64,000 bases of DNA from an uncultured Lachnospiraceae bacterium (GTDB taxonomy: Bacteria; Bacillota; Clostridia; Lachnospirales; Lachnospiraceae), in contig CAJUTC010000010.1 in NCBI GenBank assembly GCA_910589195.1, forward strand, positions 19,246 through 83,245. The letters run 5' to 3'. The notes under the pieces are model-generated. The model made no database searches. It was not told the origin of the DNA and saw only the letters and a list, made by a program, of their open reading frames with translations. Of the stretch, positions 35,645 to 44,150 are shown piece by piece (position 1 is the stretch's first letter; each line of letters starts with the position of its first letter). A program made the position numbers and the translations under genes.

Positions 35645-36211
35645 ATGATGGATGATAAGAAAAAACAGCAGCAGGGGAATATGGCTCCAGTTATCCGCAA
35701 AGGGCGGGAATTAAAGTATCAGGGGACGATTTTAAAAATTTATGAGGATCAGGTTATCGCAAACGGACATGAGTGCAAATGGGATTTTATCCATCATGAC
35801 GGGGCAGCGGCTGTAATTCCGGTTACAGAGGAGGGGCAGATCTTAATGGTTCGCCAGTACCGCAATGCGTTAGACCGGTTTACTTTGGAAATCCCGGCAG
35901 GAAAATTGGATGATCCCAATGAGCCTACATTAGCTTGTGCTTTAAGAGAGCTGGAAGAAGAAACCGGTTATCGGTCAAATAATATGGAATTTTTATTAAG
36001 CGTGAATACGACAGTTGCGTTTTGCGACGAACATATTGATATTTATCTTGCCAGAGATTTAATGCCCAGCCACCAGCATTTAGATGAAGACGAAGTGATC
36101 CAGGTGGAACGATGGGATCTGAAGGATCTGGAAGAATTAATTTTTGCGGGGAAGCTTACCGATTCCAAAACCATAGCGGCTATTTTAGCCTATGGGAGGA
36201 AGTACTGCTGA
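35645..36211 (+). CDS. Nudix hydrolase, ADP-ribose pyrophosphatase-like
   Basis: A 188-residue Nudix protein. The Nudix box (G-x5-E-x7-RELEEETGY) lies near residues 88-110. MVRQYRNALDRFTLEIPAGK before it is typical of ADP-ribose pyrophosphatases. Two adjacent ATG codons (35645 and 35648) follow TTAGGAGG, and either may be used. It hydrolyses nucleoside-diphosphate-linked metabolites. This proC-nudix-spoIIM-xerD neighbourhood looks clostridial. Confidence 0.93.
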   Translation: MMDDKKKQQQGNMAPVIRKGRELKYQGTILKIYEDQVIANGHECKWDFIHHDGAAAVIPVTEEGQILMVRQYRNALDRFTLEIPAGKLDDPNEPTLACALRELEEETGYRSNNMEFLLSVNTTVAFCDEHIDIYLARDLMPSHQHLDEDEVIQVERWDLKDLEELIFAGKLTDSKTIAAILAYGRKYC

Positions 36212-36212
36212 C

Positions 36213-36250
36213 AAAAGACATTTTGACACCAACCTCTTTTATATTTACAA
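36213..36250 (+). repeat. Dispersed repeat, copy 1
   Basis: A roughly 37-bp stretch containing AGACATTTTGACACCAAC starts 2 bp after the Nudix stop. It matches the stretch at 43667-43703 over most positions (AAAGAC.TTTTGACACCAAC.TCTTT shared). See copy 2. Confidence 0.65.
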
Positions 36251-36316
36251 AACAGGAATGAAAGAATAGACATTTTGCATAGGTTATCCATAAGAAACCG
36301 AATGCGGGAGGGTCTT

Positions 36317-36943
36317 TTGGAACAGACGGCAGAACGGATACAATTACAGAGGATAACGGAAAGAAGTGCCAGTGACGGGCGCAGAAAACGAGTGTTTCTG
36401 GTATGCTTCTTTTTGGGCATTTTGTTAGGAACAATAATAGGAAACCTAGGTCTTTTGGAAACTTCACAGGATACAGACGGATGGGTGTATGAAAAGGTGT
36501 GGGATAAAGGAATTTCCAGATTAGGATTTGGAAATGTGGCTGTGCCAAACAGCACCTGGCGGCTGCAGCCAGGCAGTATGGAAAAATTTTTGTATATTGG
36601 AAAGCAGCGTATGGGGGAAGGGTTGGCCATATGGCTTTTTAGTCTAACAGTCTGCGCGGTTCCTATCTTTTGGATTCTGGCAGTTTACCTGGGATTTTCA
36701 TTGGGATGGGTAGTGGTATGTTATACGGCCAAATTAGGGCTTTTAGGCCTTGCCGGATTTTTTTTGTCTTGCTTCCCCCAATGGCTGCTTTATCTTCCTG
36801 CCTGGTATCTTTTTATTTGGCAGGGATTAAACCCTCCAGCACGGCTGAGGGTAGTTCCGTCACTGCTGGCTTTGGGGCTTTTTTGCCTGGGAGCCGGTGT
36901 GGAAGCTTATTGGAATCCTATTTTTTTACGGCTTTTATCATAA
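36317..36943 (+). CDS. spoIIM: Stage II sporulation protein M
   Basis: About 208 residues. A charged helical N-terminus is followed by a first membrane helix (VFLVCFFLGILLGTIIGNLG), a roughly 60-residue external loop, then four more hydrophobic segments. The end has AGVEAYWNPIFLR, the SpoIIM closing motif. With SpoIID and SpoIIP it drives septal peptidoglycan dissolution during engulfment. The start is uncertain: the TTG at 36317 has GGAGGG just upstream, an ATG at 36302 and a TTG at 36275 lack sites. Its place before xerD is conserved in clostridia. Confidence 0.85.
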   Translation: MEQTAERIQLQRITERSASDGRRKRVFLVCFFLGILLGTIIGNLGLLETSQDTDGWVYEKVWDKGISRLGFGNVAVPNSTWRLQPGSMEKFLYIGKQRMGEGLAIWLFSLTVCAVPIFWILAVYLGFSLGWVVVCYTAKLGLLGLAGFFLSCFPQWLLYLPAWYLFIWQGLNPPARLRVVPSLLALGLFCLGAGVEAYWNPIFLRLLS

Positions 36944-37083
36944 TGTGGCATGCTTTGGCAATTCTGCTTGCTGCCGTGTTGATTTGGCTGGAACCGGGAT
37001 GGCGGGAAAATCCTATGGCCTTAGCTGACTTTCATGGATTTTTCAGGTTACAAGAAAGGCGTCTAAGCTGTAACATTTTGTAG
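36943..37083 (+). CDS. Coupled 46-residue membrane micro-protein, unknown
   Basis: An ATG overlapping the spoIIM stop (TAATG, 36941-36945) opens a 46-codon frame. It encodes one hydrophobic helix (MWHALAILLAAVLIWLEPGW) and a basic tail ending CNIL. There is no separate ribosome site, so it would rely on translational coupling. I do not recognise a family. It could be a small partner of SpoIIM or a chance frame; the stop-start overlap and well-formed membrane helix favour a real gene modestly. Confidence 0.4.
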   Translation: MWHALAILLAAVLIWLEPGWRENPMALADFHGFFRLQERRLSCNIL

Positions 37084-37224
37084 GCTAAATAGAAAAAATA
37101 TGTTTGATTTTGTCGAAATTTGTATATATAATGAATATAAAAGCCAGCTTTGGAATTGCCTGATAAAAGATTTATGTACGCCTTCATATGTGTGGTATAG
37201 GATGAATTGGATGAGGAATAGATT

Positions 37225-38097
37225 ATGCTAAGCGATATATCAGACTTTATAGAATACTTAAGAGATGTAAAAAAAACATCGAAAAACACAGAGGTTTCTT
37301 ATCGGAGGGATTTGCTTCAGATGTGCGCGTATCTGGAGGGGCTTGGAATCCGGGAAGCCGGAAAAGTGACGAAAACCAGTTTAAATTCCTATGTGCTTTA
37401 TTTGGAACGGGAAGGGAAGGCAACTACTACCATATCACGTATGTTAGCCTCGATGAAAGCGTTTTTTCATTATGAATTCAGTATAGGGAATATTAAACGG
37501 GATCCGGCAGAACTTTTAAAAGCGCCTAAAATTGAAAAAAAAGCGCCTACCATCCTTACAGTGGAGGAAATCGAAGCGTTAATGGCCCAGCCGGGAGGAC
37601 GCAGCGCGAAGGAGATCCGGGATAAGGCGATGCTGGAGCTTTTATATGCAACAGGAATCCGGGTTTCCGAGCTGATTCATCTGGAACTTCAGGATTTAAA
37701 TATGCAGGTAGGATATATTACCTGCCGGGATGAACAAAAGGAGCGGATGGTACCTTTTGGAAAAGGAACCAAGAAAGCTCTGGCTGATTACCTTGCGGAA
37801 AGCCGCAATATTCTGCTGAAAGGGCAGGAATCCCCCTGGCTTTTTACCAACTGTAGCGGACAGGCTATGAGCCGGCAGGGATTTTGGAAGATTATTAAAT
37901 ATTATGGAGATAAAGCAGGGATCCAGAGTGATATCACGCCTCATAGCCTCCGTCATTCTTTTGCCGCCCACTTGCTGAGAAGCGGCGCGGATATCCATGC
38001 CGTGCAGGCTATGCTGGGACATTCAGATTCTGCCACCACCCAAATGTACACAGCATATTTTGACGGCAGACAGGCGAATTCAGGAATTTTGCGTTAA
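37225..38097 (+). CDS. xerD: Tyrosine recombinase XerD
   Basis: A 290-residue site-specific recombinase for chromosome dimer resolution. The N-terminal SAM-like core-binding domain is at about residues 1-90. The catalytic domain carries Arg in ATGIRVSELI (near 144), HSLRHSFAAHLL, GHSDSATTQMYTAYF with the nucleophile Tyr near residue 272-276. The length is normal for XerC/D. A chromosomal housekeeping role is supported by its place after spoIIM rather than in a mobile element. Confidence 0.93.
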   Translation: MLSDISDFIEYLRDVKKTSKNTEVSYRRDLLQMCAYLEGLGIREAGKVTKTSLNSYVLYLEREGKATTTISRMLASMKAFFHYEFSIGNIKRDPAELLKAPKIEKKAPTILTVEEIEALMAQPGGRSAKEIRDKAMLELLYATGIRVSELIHLELQDLNMQVGYITCRDEQKERMVPFGKGTKKALADYLAESRNILLKGQESPWLFTNCSGQAMSRQGFWKIIKYYGDKAGIQSDITPHSLRHSFAAHLLRSGADIHAVQAMLGHSDSATTQMYTAYFDGRQANSGILR

Positions 38098-38311
38098 TAA
38101 GGAAAGCTGCCCATTGGACAAATAGATACCTGGGAAAGAGAAAAATATATTGGACTTTATCCAGTAATAAAAAGATAACAAATATAGCAGAAAACATCAG
38201 ATGAGAGTAAGAAGATAAGAGAATAAGGCAAAAGGCAATAAGACAACCAGGTGGAGCACAAACGAATTAAAACAAAATAAAGCGGAACCGAAAAACAAAA
38301 CGGACAAAAAC

Positions 38312-38386
38312 AAAACAGGCTAAAATGGAAGGATCCGATTTCTTAATCGAATTAAGAGATCGGATCCGTTGGTTTTAGCCTGTTTT
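38312..38386. terminator. Bidirectional terminator between xerD and the GH105 gene
   Basis: AAAACAGGCTAAAA (from 38313) pairs with TTTTAGCCTGTTTT (ending 38386), enclosing GGATCCGAT-TCTTAA paired with TTAAGA-ATCGGATCC. The arms end in A and T runs, so it works for both strands. The TAA stop of the minus-strand GH105 gene (38375-38377) lies inside the outer arm. Confidence 0.9.
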
Positions 38387-39517
38387 GCTTGTCATGTTGG
38401 AAAATAATAGTTCAATATAGGCAAGGATCAGCGGAGCTACGCCTTTTGCCTCATTTTTTACAACTGGCTCCCGCATATAATATTCAAAGGTGCCTTCCCG
38501 CATTTCTTTATTTCCCAGACCGGCTACCAGGCAGATTCCGCCCAATTGAAGTTCCCCGTTTTCTTCCGATAAATACGTATCACAAATACCTTGGAATGCC
38601 TTTTTCCCATACTGGAAATATCCAGGCTCCAAAAATCCCAGGCGGACGCTCTTCATGATGGCATAAGCGAAAATAGCGGAACCGGAAGTTTCCAGGTAGT
38701 TCGGTTTAATTCCTCCCCGGTTTACTACCTGATACCACATACCAGTTTTTTCATCCTGATAGGGAAGTATGGAATCAATTAGTTCCTTATAAATTCGGTT
38801 CAGATCGGATTTTTCCTTGGCCAGAGCCGGCGGCATGATCTCCATGGTATCGATGAGGGCCATGGCATACCAGCCCATTGCCCGCAGCCAGAAATTATCA
38901 GACAGACCGGTTACTTTATCACACCAAAACATTTGCCTGGTTTCATCATAGGCATGGTAATAAAGCCCGTTTCTGGTATCCCGCATTAGGTTGTAAACGT
39001 TTGCGAACTGTTGATAAGAATCCGAGCAGTTTTTACAATCATTGTATGTTACTTCATACTGCATGTAAAAAGGCTGGGCCATATAAAGACCGTCTAACCA
39101 GATTTGATTAGGGTAAATCATTTTATGCCAGAAATTACCGCCGGATGTGCGGGGCTGGTTTTTTAACTGGCTGTATACCGTATCAATGGCTTTCCGATAT
39201 TTCTCCTTTTTGGTTAATTCATATAGATCAAATAAGGTTTTTCCCGCATTGACATGATCAAGGTTATACTCCTCGGGGCGGTAAGACAGGATAGAGCCGT
39301 CTTCTTTTACGAAAAAATCGATAAAATCATCGGCAAACTTCAGGTACTGCTGGTTCTTGGTAATGTGGTACAGCTCAATAATTGCTTTTATCATACAGCC
39401 ATCCATATAGTTCCAGGAAGGCTTTTTTCCGGCGCGGATTTTCTCTAAGTTCCAGATAGGCGCCTGGGGAGTGCTTTTTTCCAAAAGCTGATTAATATAA
39501 CGATCCAGAATATCCAT
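38375..39517 (-). CDS. GH105 unsaturated rhamnogalacturonyl/glucuronyl hydrolase
   Basis: A 380-residue (alpha/alpha)6-barrel enzyme of the YteR/YesR type. It removes the unsaturated uronic acid left at the non-reducing end by pectate or rhamnogalacturonan lyases. The expected blocks are present: WNYMDGCMIKAIIELY near residue 35, DHVNAGKTLFDLY (a catalytic-type Asp), PNQIWLDGLYMAQPF, and WLRAMGWYAMALIDTME. There is no signal peptide, so it acts in the cytoplasm on imported oligosaccharides. It is divergently arranged with the sugar ABC transporter and shares the intervening regulatory DNA. Confidence 0.93.
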   Translation of the reverse strand: MDILDRYINQLLEKSTPQAPIWNLEKIRAGKKPSWNYMDGCMIKAIIELYHITKNQQYLKFADDFIDFFVKEDGSILSYRPEEYNLDHVNAGKTLFDLYELTKKEKYRKAIDTVYSQLKNQPRTSGGNFWHKMIYPNQIWLDGLYMAQPFYMQYEVTYNDCKNCSDSYQQFANVYNLMRDTRNGLYYHAYDETRQMFWCDKVTGLSDNFWLRAMGWYAMALIDTMEIMPPALAKEKSDLNRIYKELIDSILPYQDEKTGMWYQVVNRGGIKPNYLETSGSAIFAYAIMKSVRLGFLEPGYFQYGKKAFQGICDTYLSEENGELQLGGICLVAGLGNKEMREGTFEYYMREPVVKNEAKGVAPLILAYIELLFSNMTSKTG

Positions 39518-40031
39518 GGGTATTGATTCCTCTCTTTATTTTTAGCATTCACATATGTTTGAACATTTATTTCTGCCAGACAGCAATAAAGTAAATAGTA
39601 ACCGTTTCAACAGCGTGCTGGGGGGCCGCAAACTGGTTTTTCAACAGCCAGCTTGTAAAAAAATGTGAAACCTTCCGTTACAGGTAACAATAGTTGCTTA
39701 CAGATAGCTTAACATAAAATACATCAGAAAGGAATTGGATATAATATATAAAAAATTATTAAAAACATATACAATATAGCTAATTGACATATGAATAATA
39801 CAATGGTATGATGAATTTACAAATTTAAACGTGCATGTTTGCTTAATAAAAACAAAATGCAAACGTTTTTAAATAGCAAATATGCATAATTTTCAAAAAA
39901 TAAATGCAAACCTTTGCAACTTGTGAAACAATTAACATTGAGCGGATAAAACCAATCATTGCCATTTGCTTAATTTGTTGGTTCAACAGCAAGTTGGAAA
40001 AAGGCGCACAAAAAAGAAAGGGAGAAGCATT
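39518..40031. promoter_or_regulatory. Divergent control region of the pectin locus
   Basis: A 514-bp AT-rich gap. For the + strand there is a promoter TTGACA (39784-39789), 17-bp spacer, TATGAT (39807-39812). Downstream lie TGCAAACGTTTTT (39858-39870) and the inverted repeat TGCAAACCTTTGCA (39905-39918), both resembling LacI/GalR-family operators (TGNAANCGNTTNCA-like), with a further GTTTGC half at 39837-39842. TTCAACAGC occurs three times (near 39608, 39641 and 39983), twice with CAGC-CTTG-type extensions. No gene is visible. The LacI regulator at 45798 is the likely ligand of the palindromes (inference). Confidence 0.6.
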
Positions 40032-41396
40032 ATGAGAAAGAACATCAAAAAAGCAACATCATTGGCGTTAGTAATGGTTATGGCAGCTTCTTTAGCAGCC
40101 TGTGGCAAAAGCTCCGGTACTGGTGACGCAGGCGGATCTGGTGATTCCAAAACTTCTGAAGGCGGATCTGGTGATTCGGCGGGAGGCGATGTAACCTTAC
40201 GGTTTTCCTGGTGGGGAGGCGATTCCAGACATGAGGCGACAGAAAAAGCGATTGCCGCATTTGAGGCCAAGAACCCCAATATCCATGTGGAACCAGAGTA
40301 TGGAGCATGGTCTGGCTGGGAAGAGAAGCAGTCCATGAATATAATTGGAGGAAACGCAGCCGATGTAATGCAGATTAACTGGAACTGGATTGATTCCTAC
40401 AGCCAGGGCGGTACTACTTTCGCAGATCTTCATCAATATGAAGACACTTTGGATTTGAGCCAGTTTCCGGCAGAATCCCTTGCCCAGTGTGAAGTGGATG
40501 GTAAACTGATGGCGGTTCCGGTTGCCATTACGGGGCGTGTGTTCTACTGGAATAAAACCACGTTTGATGAAATCGGAGTGGATTTGCCTACGGATGAAGC
40601 TTCCCTGCGGGCAGCAGGCCAGGCATTTGCGGCATATGACGCAGATTATTATCCTCTGGCTTTAGGGGAATATGATCGGATGATTTTCCTGGTATATTAC
40701 TTAGAGTCTAAGTATGGTAAGGCCTGGGTAGAAGGCGGCCAGATCCAATACAGCGAAGCGGAAATTCAGGAAGGGCTTGATTTTATAACCAGCTTGGAGC
40801 AGGATCATGTAATTCCTACCCTGTCTGTTATCGCGGGAGATATGGCAGATTCTCTGGATAAGAACGCTAAGTGGATTGATGGCAAGTACGCCGGGATTTT
40901 AGAGTGGGATTCTTCTGCTTCCAAATTCCGTCAGGCCATTGTAGAAAGTACCAACAAACCAAATCAGGAGTTTGTAATTGGCGAGTTTTTAAAGTTTGGG
41001 GATCATGACGGTGGATTTACAAAGATTTCCATGGGATTGGCAGTGGCGGCAAATTCCCAGCATCCAAAGGAAGCCGCTATGTTAATTGAATTCCTTTTAA
41101 ATGATGCTGAGGGCGTAGAGATTTGTGGGACAGAAAGAGGAATTCCATGTTCTCAGGCAGCATTAAAGGTTATGGATGAGAAGAGCTTAGGAGACGCATT
41201 AGTAAAAGAAGCAAATGCGAAAGTAGTTAGCTTTTCCAAGTTCCCGCTGGATCCCAAATTTGAGCATAATGACTTAAAGGCAAATCCAGACGGTGTATAT
41301 TATAAGGTATTTGGCAAGCTGAGCGCTGGGGAGATTGATTCCGCTACAGCAGCATCTGATTTGGTGAAAGGGATTAATGAGTGTATGGGAAATTAA
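40032..41396 (+). CDS. Sugar ABC transporter substrate-binding lipoprotein
   Basis: A 454-residue family 1-type extracellular solute-binding protein. A signal peptide ends in the lipobox LAAC (Cys near residue 23), followed by a Gly/Ser/Asp linker containing an imperfect repeat of GGSGDS. The mature protein starts VTLRFSWWGGDSRHEATEKA, characteristic of oligosaccharide binders of this family. The start at 40032 follows GGGAGAAG. With the two permeases downstream it forms an importer; no ATPase is encoded here, as is usual when a shared MsmK-type ATPase serves several systems. The substrate is probably a pectin-derived oligosaccharide. Confidence 0.93.
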   Translation: MRKNIKKATSLALVMVMAASLAACGKSSGTGDAGGSGDSKTSEGGSGDSAGGDVTLRFSWWGGDSRHEATEKAIAAFEAKNPNIHVEPEYGAWSGWEEKQSMNIIGGNAADVMQINWNWIDSYSQGGTTFADLHQYEDTLDLSQFPAESLAQCEVDGKLMAVPVAITGRVFYWNKTTFDEIGVDLPTDEASLRAAGQAFAAYDADYYPLALGEYDRMIFLVYYLESKYGKAWVEGGQIQYSEAEIQEGLDFITSLEQDHVIPTLSVIAGDMADSLDKNAKWIDGKYAGILEWDSSASKFRQAIVESTNKPNQEFVIGEFLKFGDHDGGFTKISMGLAVAANSQHPKEAAMLIEFLLNDAEGVEICGTERGIPCSQAALKVMDEKSLGDALVKEANAKVVSFSKFPLDPKFEHNDLKANPDGVYYKVFGKLSAGEIDSATAASDLVKGINECMGN

Positions 41397-41466
41397 TCCT
41401 TGGCAGAACAAAAGGGGGACAATAAAAAGAATCCTGTAGCTCAATACCTCCAGGGGGGAATTTGCT

Positions 41467-41844
41467 ATGAATGAATTATCCAACAAGCCATTGGCCCGGA
41501 TTCCGGACTTTACAAAGGATGATACGAAATCAGGTGGCAAGGCGCATTACGGTCAGATTGTGGCCAGGTTTCAGGAGGAAGATTGTTCAAAGCTTGAGAA
41601 TCTGGTGCATCTGATTGATACCATCGATCAGATGTCACCAGAGATTTATGAGCATTACAGAAGCCTTCAGGATTTATTCCGGGAGCATATCCAGAGGCTT
41701 TTGGAATCCATTCGCCGTCCTGACGGCAGCTATCAGGCGGGAACGGATCTAGAACTGGAGCAGCTTACATACTGTATTGAAAAGGCCTGTGCAGATCATA
41801 CGCTGCTGCGGGAAAAGTACCAAAATTTACGTATTATAAGATAG
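41467..41844 (+). CDS. Unknown 125-residue protein inside the ABC transporter operon
   Basis: A soluble, acidic, helical protein without signal peptide or membrane segment. I recognise no family. Visible features are HLIDTIDQMSPEIYEHYRSL and a C-terminal helix with YCIEKACADHTLLREKYQN, plus only two cysteines. The start follows AGGGGGGAA. It sits between the binding-protein gene and the first permease gene, only 10 bp before the latter, so it must be co-expressed with the transporter. Sequence alone gives no function; a cytoplasmic accessory or regulatory subunit of the importer is one possibility. Confidence 0.75.
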   Translation: MNELSNKPLARIPDFTKDDTKSGGKAHYGQIVARFQEEDCSKLENLVHLIDTIDQMSPEIYEHYRSLQDLFREHIQRLLESIRRPDGSYQAGTDLELEQLTYCIEKACADHTLLREKYQNLRIIR

Positions 41845-41854
41845 GAGGTAATGT

Positions 41855-42757
41855 ATGAATAAGAAAAGCGGGTTCTCAAAATTTCTCTCAGAGAATATCG
41901 GATTCCTTTATATTGTTCCCTGGTTAATCGGATTCCTGTTATTTAAAGTGTATCCGTTTGGCTCTTCGCTGATTTACAGTTTTACCAATTATGATTTGTT
42001 TAATGGAATCAGCAAGTCCGGAATCATGAATTATCAAACCATTTTTACGGATAGTGATATTCTCCGCGCGTTTGGGGTAACGTTTAAGTATGCGCTGTTT
42101 GATGTACCGTTAAAGTTGGCATTCGCGTTATTTATCGCGTATATCCTGAACTTTAAACTAAAAGGGGTAAACTTCTTCCGTACTGCATACTATATTCCAT
42201 CGATTTTAGGCGGCTCAATCGCAATCGCAATCCTTTGGAGGGCAGTATTTAATACGGACGGTTTGATTAACGCAGTCGTTAAAGCATTAGGCGGCAATCC
42301 AATTAACTGGATGGCAAGCGCAAACGGGGCATTGTTTGTAATCGTACTTCTCCGTGTATGGCAGTTTGGATCTGCCATGGTAATTTTCCTTGCGGCGTTA
42401 AAAGGGGTATCTCAGGATCTTTACGAAGCCGCGTCCATTGACGGCGCGGGAAAATGGACCCAATTTTTCAAAATTACAGTTCCCCTTATTACACCGATTA
42501 TTTTCTACAATTTAATTACCCAGCTTTGCCAGGCGTTCCAGGAATTTAATGGACCTTTCTTAGTAACCAAAGGCGGCCCCAATGGAGCAACTACTTTGAT
42601 TTCTGTTTTAATTTATAATAACGCGTTCCTTCGCCATAAAATGGGTATGGCATGTGCCCAGGCTTGGGTTCTGTTTATTATTGTAGGCGTTATGACGGCA
42701 ATTGCGTTTGTAAGCCAGAAAAAGTGGGTGTATTATTCCGATGAAGATGGGAGGTAG
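41855..42757 (+). CDS. Sugar ABC transporter permease (MalF type)
   Basis: A 300-residue inner-membrane permease with six hydrophobic segments. The EAA loop that contacts the ATPase is DLYEAASIDGAGKWTQFFKITVPLI (about residues 188-212). The start follows GGAGG. It pairs with the MalG-type permease encoded 5 bp downstream. Confidence 0.95.
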   Translation: MNKKSGFSKFLSENIGFLYIVPWLIGFLLFKVYPFGSSLIYSFTNYDLFNGISKSGIMNYQTIFTDSDILRAFGVTFKYALFDVPLKLAFALFIAYILNFKLKGVNFFRTAYYIPSILGGSIAIAILWRAVFNTDGLINAVVKALGGNPINWMASANGALFVIVLLRVWQFGSAMVIFLAALKGVSQDLYEAASIDGAGKWTQFFKITVPLITPIIFYNLITQLCQAFQEFNGPFLVTKGGPNGATTLISVLIYNNAFLRHKMGMACAQAWVLFIIVGVMTAIAFVSQKKWVYYSDEDGR

Positions 42758-42762
42758 ATGGT

Positions 42763-43614
42763 ATGACAAGAGAACAGAGAAGGCAAATTAGTACAGTTGT
42801 CCGCTACACGCTGCTGGTCGCAGTCGGTATTATTATGGTATACCCCTTGATTTGGATGGTAGGCGCTACGTTTAAAACAAATTCGGAAATTTTCACCAGC
42901 GCATGGTTCTGGCCGAAGAATCCGGTATTTGACGGTTATAACGAGGCATTTAAAAGCTATGGAGGCAAGATTAATCTGCTTACTTCTATGCTCAATACGT
43001 ATAAGATTGTAATTCCCAAAGTAATCTTTACGATCATTTCGGCAACAGTTACGGCTTACGGATTTTCCAGATTTGATTTTAAGGGAAAAGGCATATGGTT
43101 TGGCTTAATGCTTTCCACCTTGTTCCTGCCTCAGGTTGTGTTAAACGCGCCTCAGTATATTATGTTTAACGGCTGGGGATGGACCAATTCCTATAAACCG
43201 TTGATCATTCCATCCCTGTTTGCGGCAGATACCTACTTTGTATTTATGCTGGTACAGTTTTTAAGAGGAATTCCCAAGGAATTAGAGGAAGCGGCAAAGA
43301 TTGACGGATGTAATTCTTTAAAAACTTTGTGGTATGTAATTGTTCCTATGTTAAAACCTTCACTGGTTTCCTGTGCGCTTTTCCAGTTTATGTGGACATC
43401 GAATGACTTTATGGGACCATTGATTTACATCGCTGACATGCCCAAGTATACCAACTCTATTTACCTGCGCATGTCCATGGACGGAGATACCGGCTTTCAG
43501 TGGAACCGTATCTTGGCTATGTCCCTGATTTCCATCATTCCATCATTGGTGGTATTCTTCCTGGCACAGGATTCCTTTATTGACGGAATCGCGGCAGGCG
43601 GCGTAAAAGGTTAA
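42763..43614 (+). CDS. Sugar ABC transporter permease (MalG type)
   Basis: A 283-residue permease with six hydrophobic segments and an EAA loop ELEEAAKIDGCNSLKTLWYVIVP. The end IAAGGVKG is typical of MalG-like subunits. It is the last transporter gene of the locus and is followed by a 536-bp gap rich in inverted repeats before the polygalacturonase gene. Confidence 0.95.
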   Translation: MTREQRRQISTVVRYTLLVAVGIIMVYPLIWMVGATFKTNSEIFTSAWFWPKNPVFDGYNEAFKSYGGKINLLTSMLNTYKIVIPKVIFTIISATVTAYGFSRFDFKGKGIWFGLMLSTLFLPQVVLNAPQYIMFNGWGWTNSYKPLIIPSLFAADTYFVFMLVQFLRGIPKELEEAAKIDGCNSLKTLWYVIVPMLKPSLVSCALFQFMWTSNDFMGPLIYIADMPKYTNSIYLRMSMDGDTGFQWNRILAMSLISIIPSLVVFFLAQDSFIDGIAAGGVKG

Positions 43615-43666
43615 TGATTTCTATGATACCAGGGTTAAAAGGTGGAAAATCCTTTTGCAAGCTGGC

Positions 43667-43703
43667 TAAAGACCTTTTGACACCAACATCTTTATATTTT
43701 TAC
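43667..43703 (+). repeat. Dispersed repeat, copy 2
   Basis: Contains AGACCTTTTGACACCAAC and matches 36213-36250 with a few substitutions. It is preceded by GCAAGCTGGCT (43658-43668), whose reverse complement resembles AGCCAGCTTG at 39646-39655. Both copies are intergenic, close after a stop codon. Confidence 0.65.
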
Positions 43704-43735
43704 ATCATAAGGCAAGACGTGACCAAATAGAACGT

Positions 43736-43884
43736 GTTCCGCACAGTTCAGGCCTTGTGTTTTCGGAACGCGAACCGTTTCCTGTATCTGGAAGTAATTT
43801 GGAAGGCGGCGGCGAAATATGAGATGGAATGGCTTTGCCAACAGGCAGCCATAAGCCAAATTCATATTTTGTCGCCGCCTTTTT
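43736..43884 (+). other. Two large hairpins downstream of the permease gene, second is terminator-like
   Basis: GTTCCG (43736-43741) pairs with CGGAAC (43764-43769). A much larger structure follows: AAGGCGGCGGCGAAATATGA (43803-43822) pairs with the strand ending GTCGCCGCCTT (43862-43881) over 20 positions with two wobble-type mismatches. It encloses TGGCTT/AAGCCA and TGCC/GGCA, and is followed by TTT. It probably ends the transporter transcript. The rest of the 43615-44150 gap shows no gene; a 73-codon frame over the hairpin has no ribosome site. Confidence 0.65.
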
Positions 43885-44150
43885 CCAATCAAGCAGGGCG
43901 GAACCTTGCTGCCTGCCAGGAAGGGCGTACGTTTGGAAGGCTTGTTACAAATTAAACAGGTGCGTCGGTGAGCCGCACTGACGGAATAGGGAAAGATGAC
44001 GCAAAGTAAGACGCACAGATGACAGAAAGAAATGTTTTAACCCACGTTAGTAAATTTTGATAGGAGAGCTATTATTTTTTTAGAGGTTTGTCAGATTTAG
44101 TATTGAATAACAGGTTTTCATGGATTAGAATATAGACAGAGGTTATAAAA

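Noticed and set aside
37225..38097. XerD as an integrase of a mobile element
   Set aside because: Length, motifs and the spoIIM-xerD neighbourhood fit the chromosomal recombinase, and no element boundaries or cargo are adjacent.
43734..43955. 73-codon frame between the permease and GH28 genes
   Set aside because: It reads through the large hairpin, has no ribosome site and no family resemblance.
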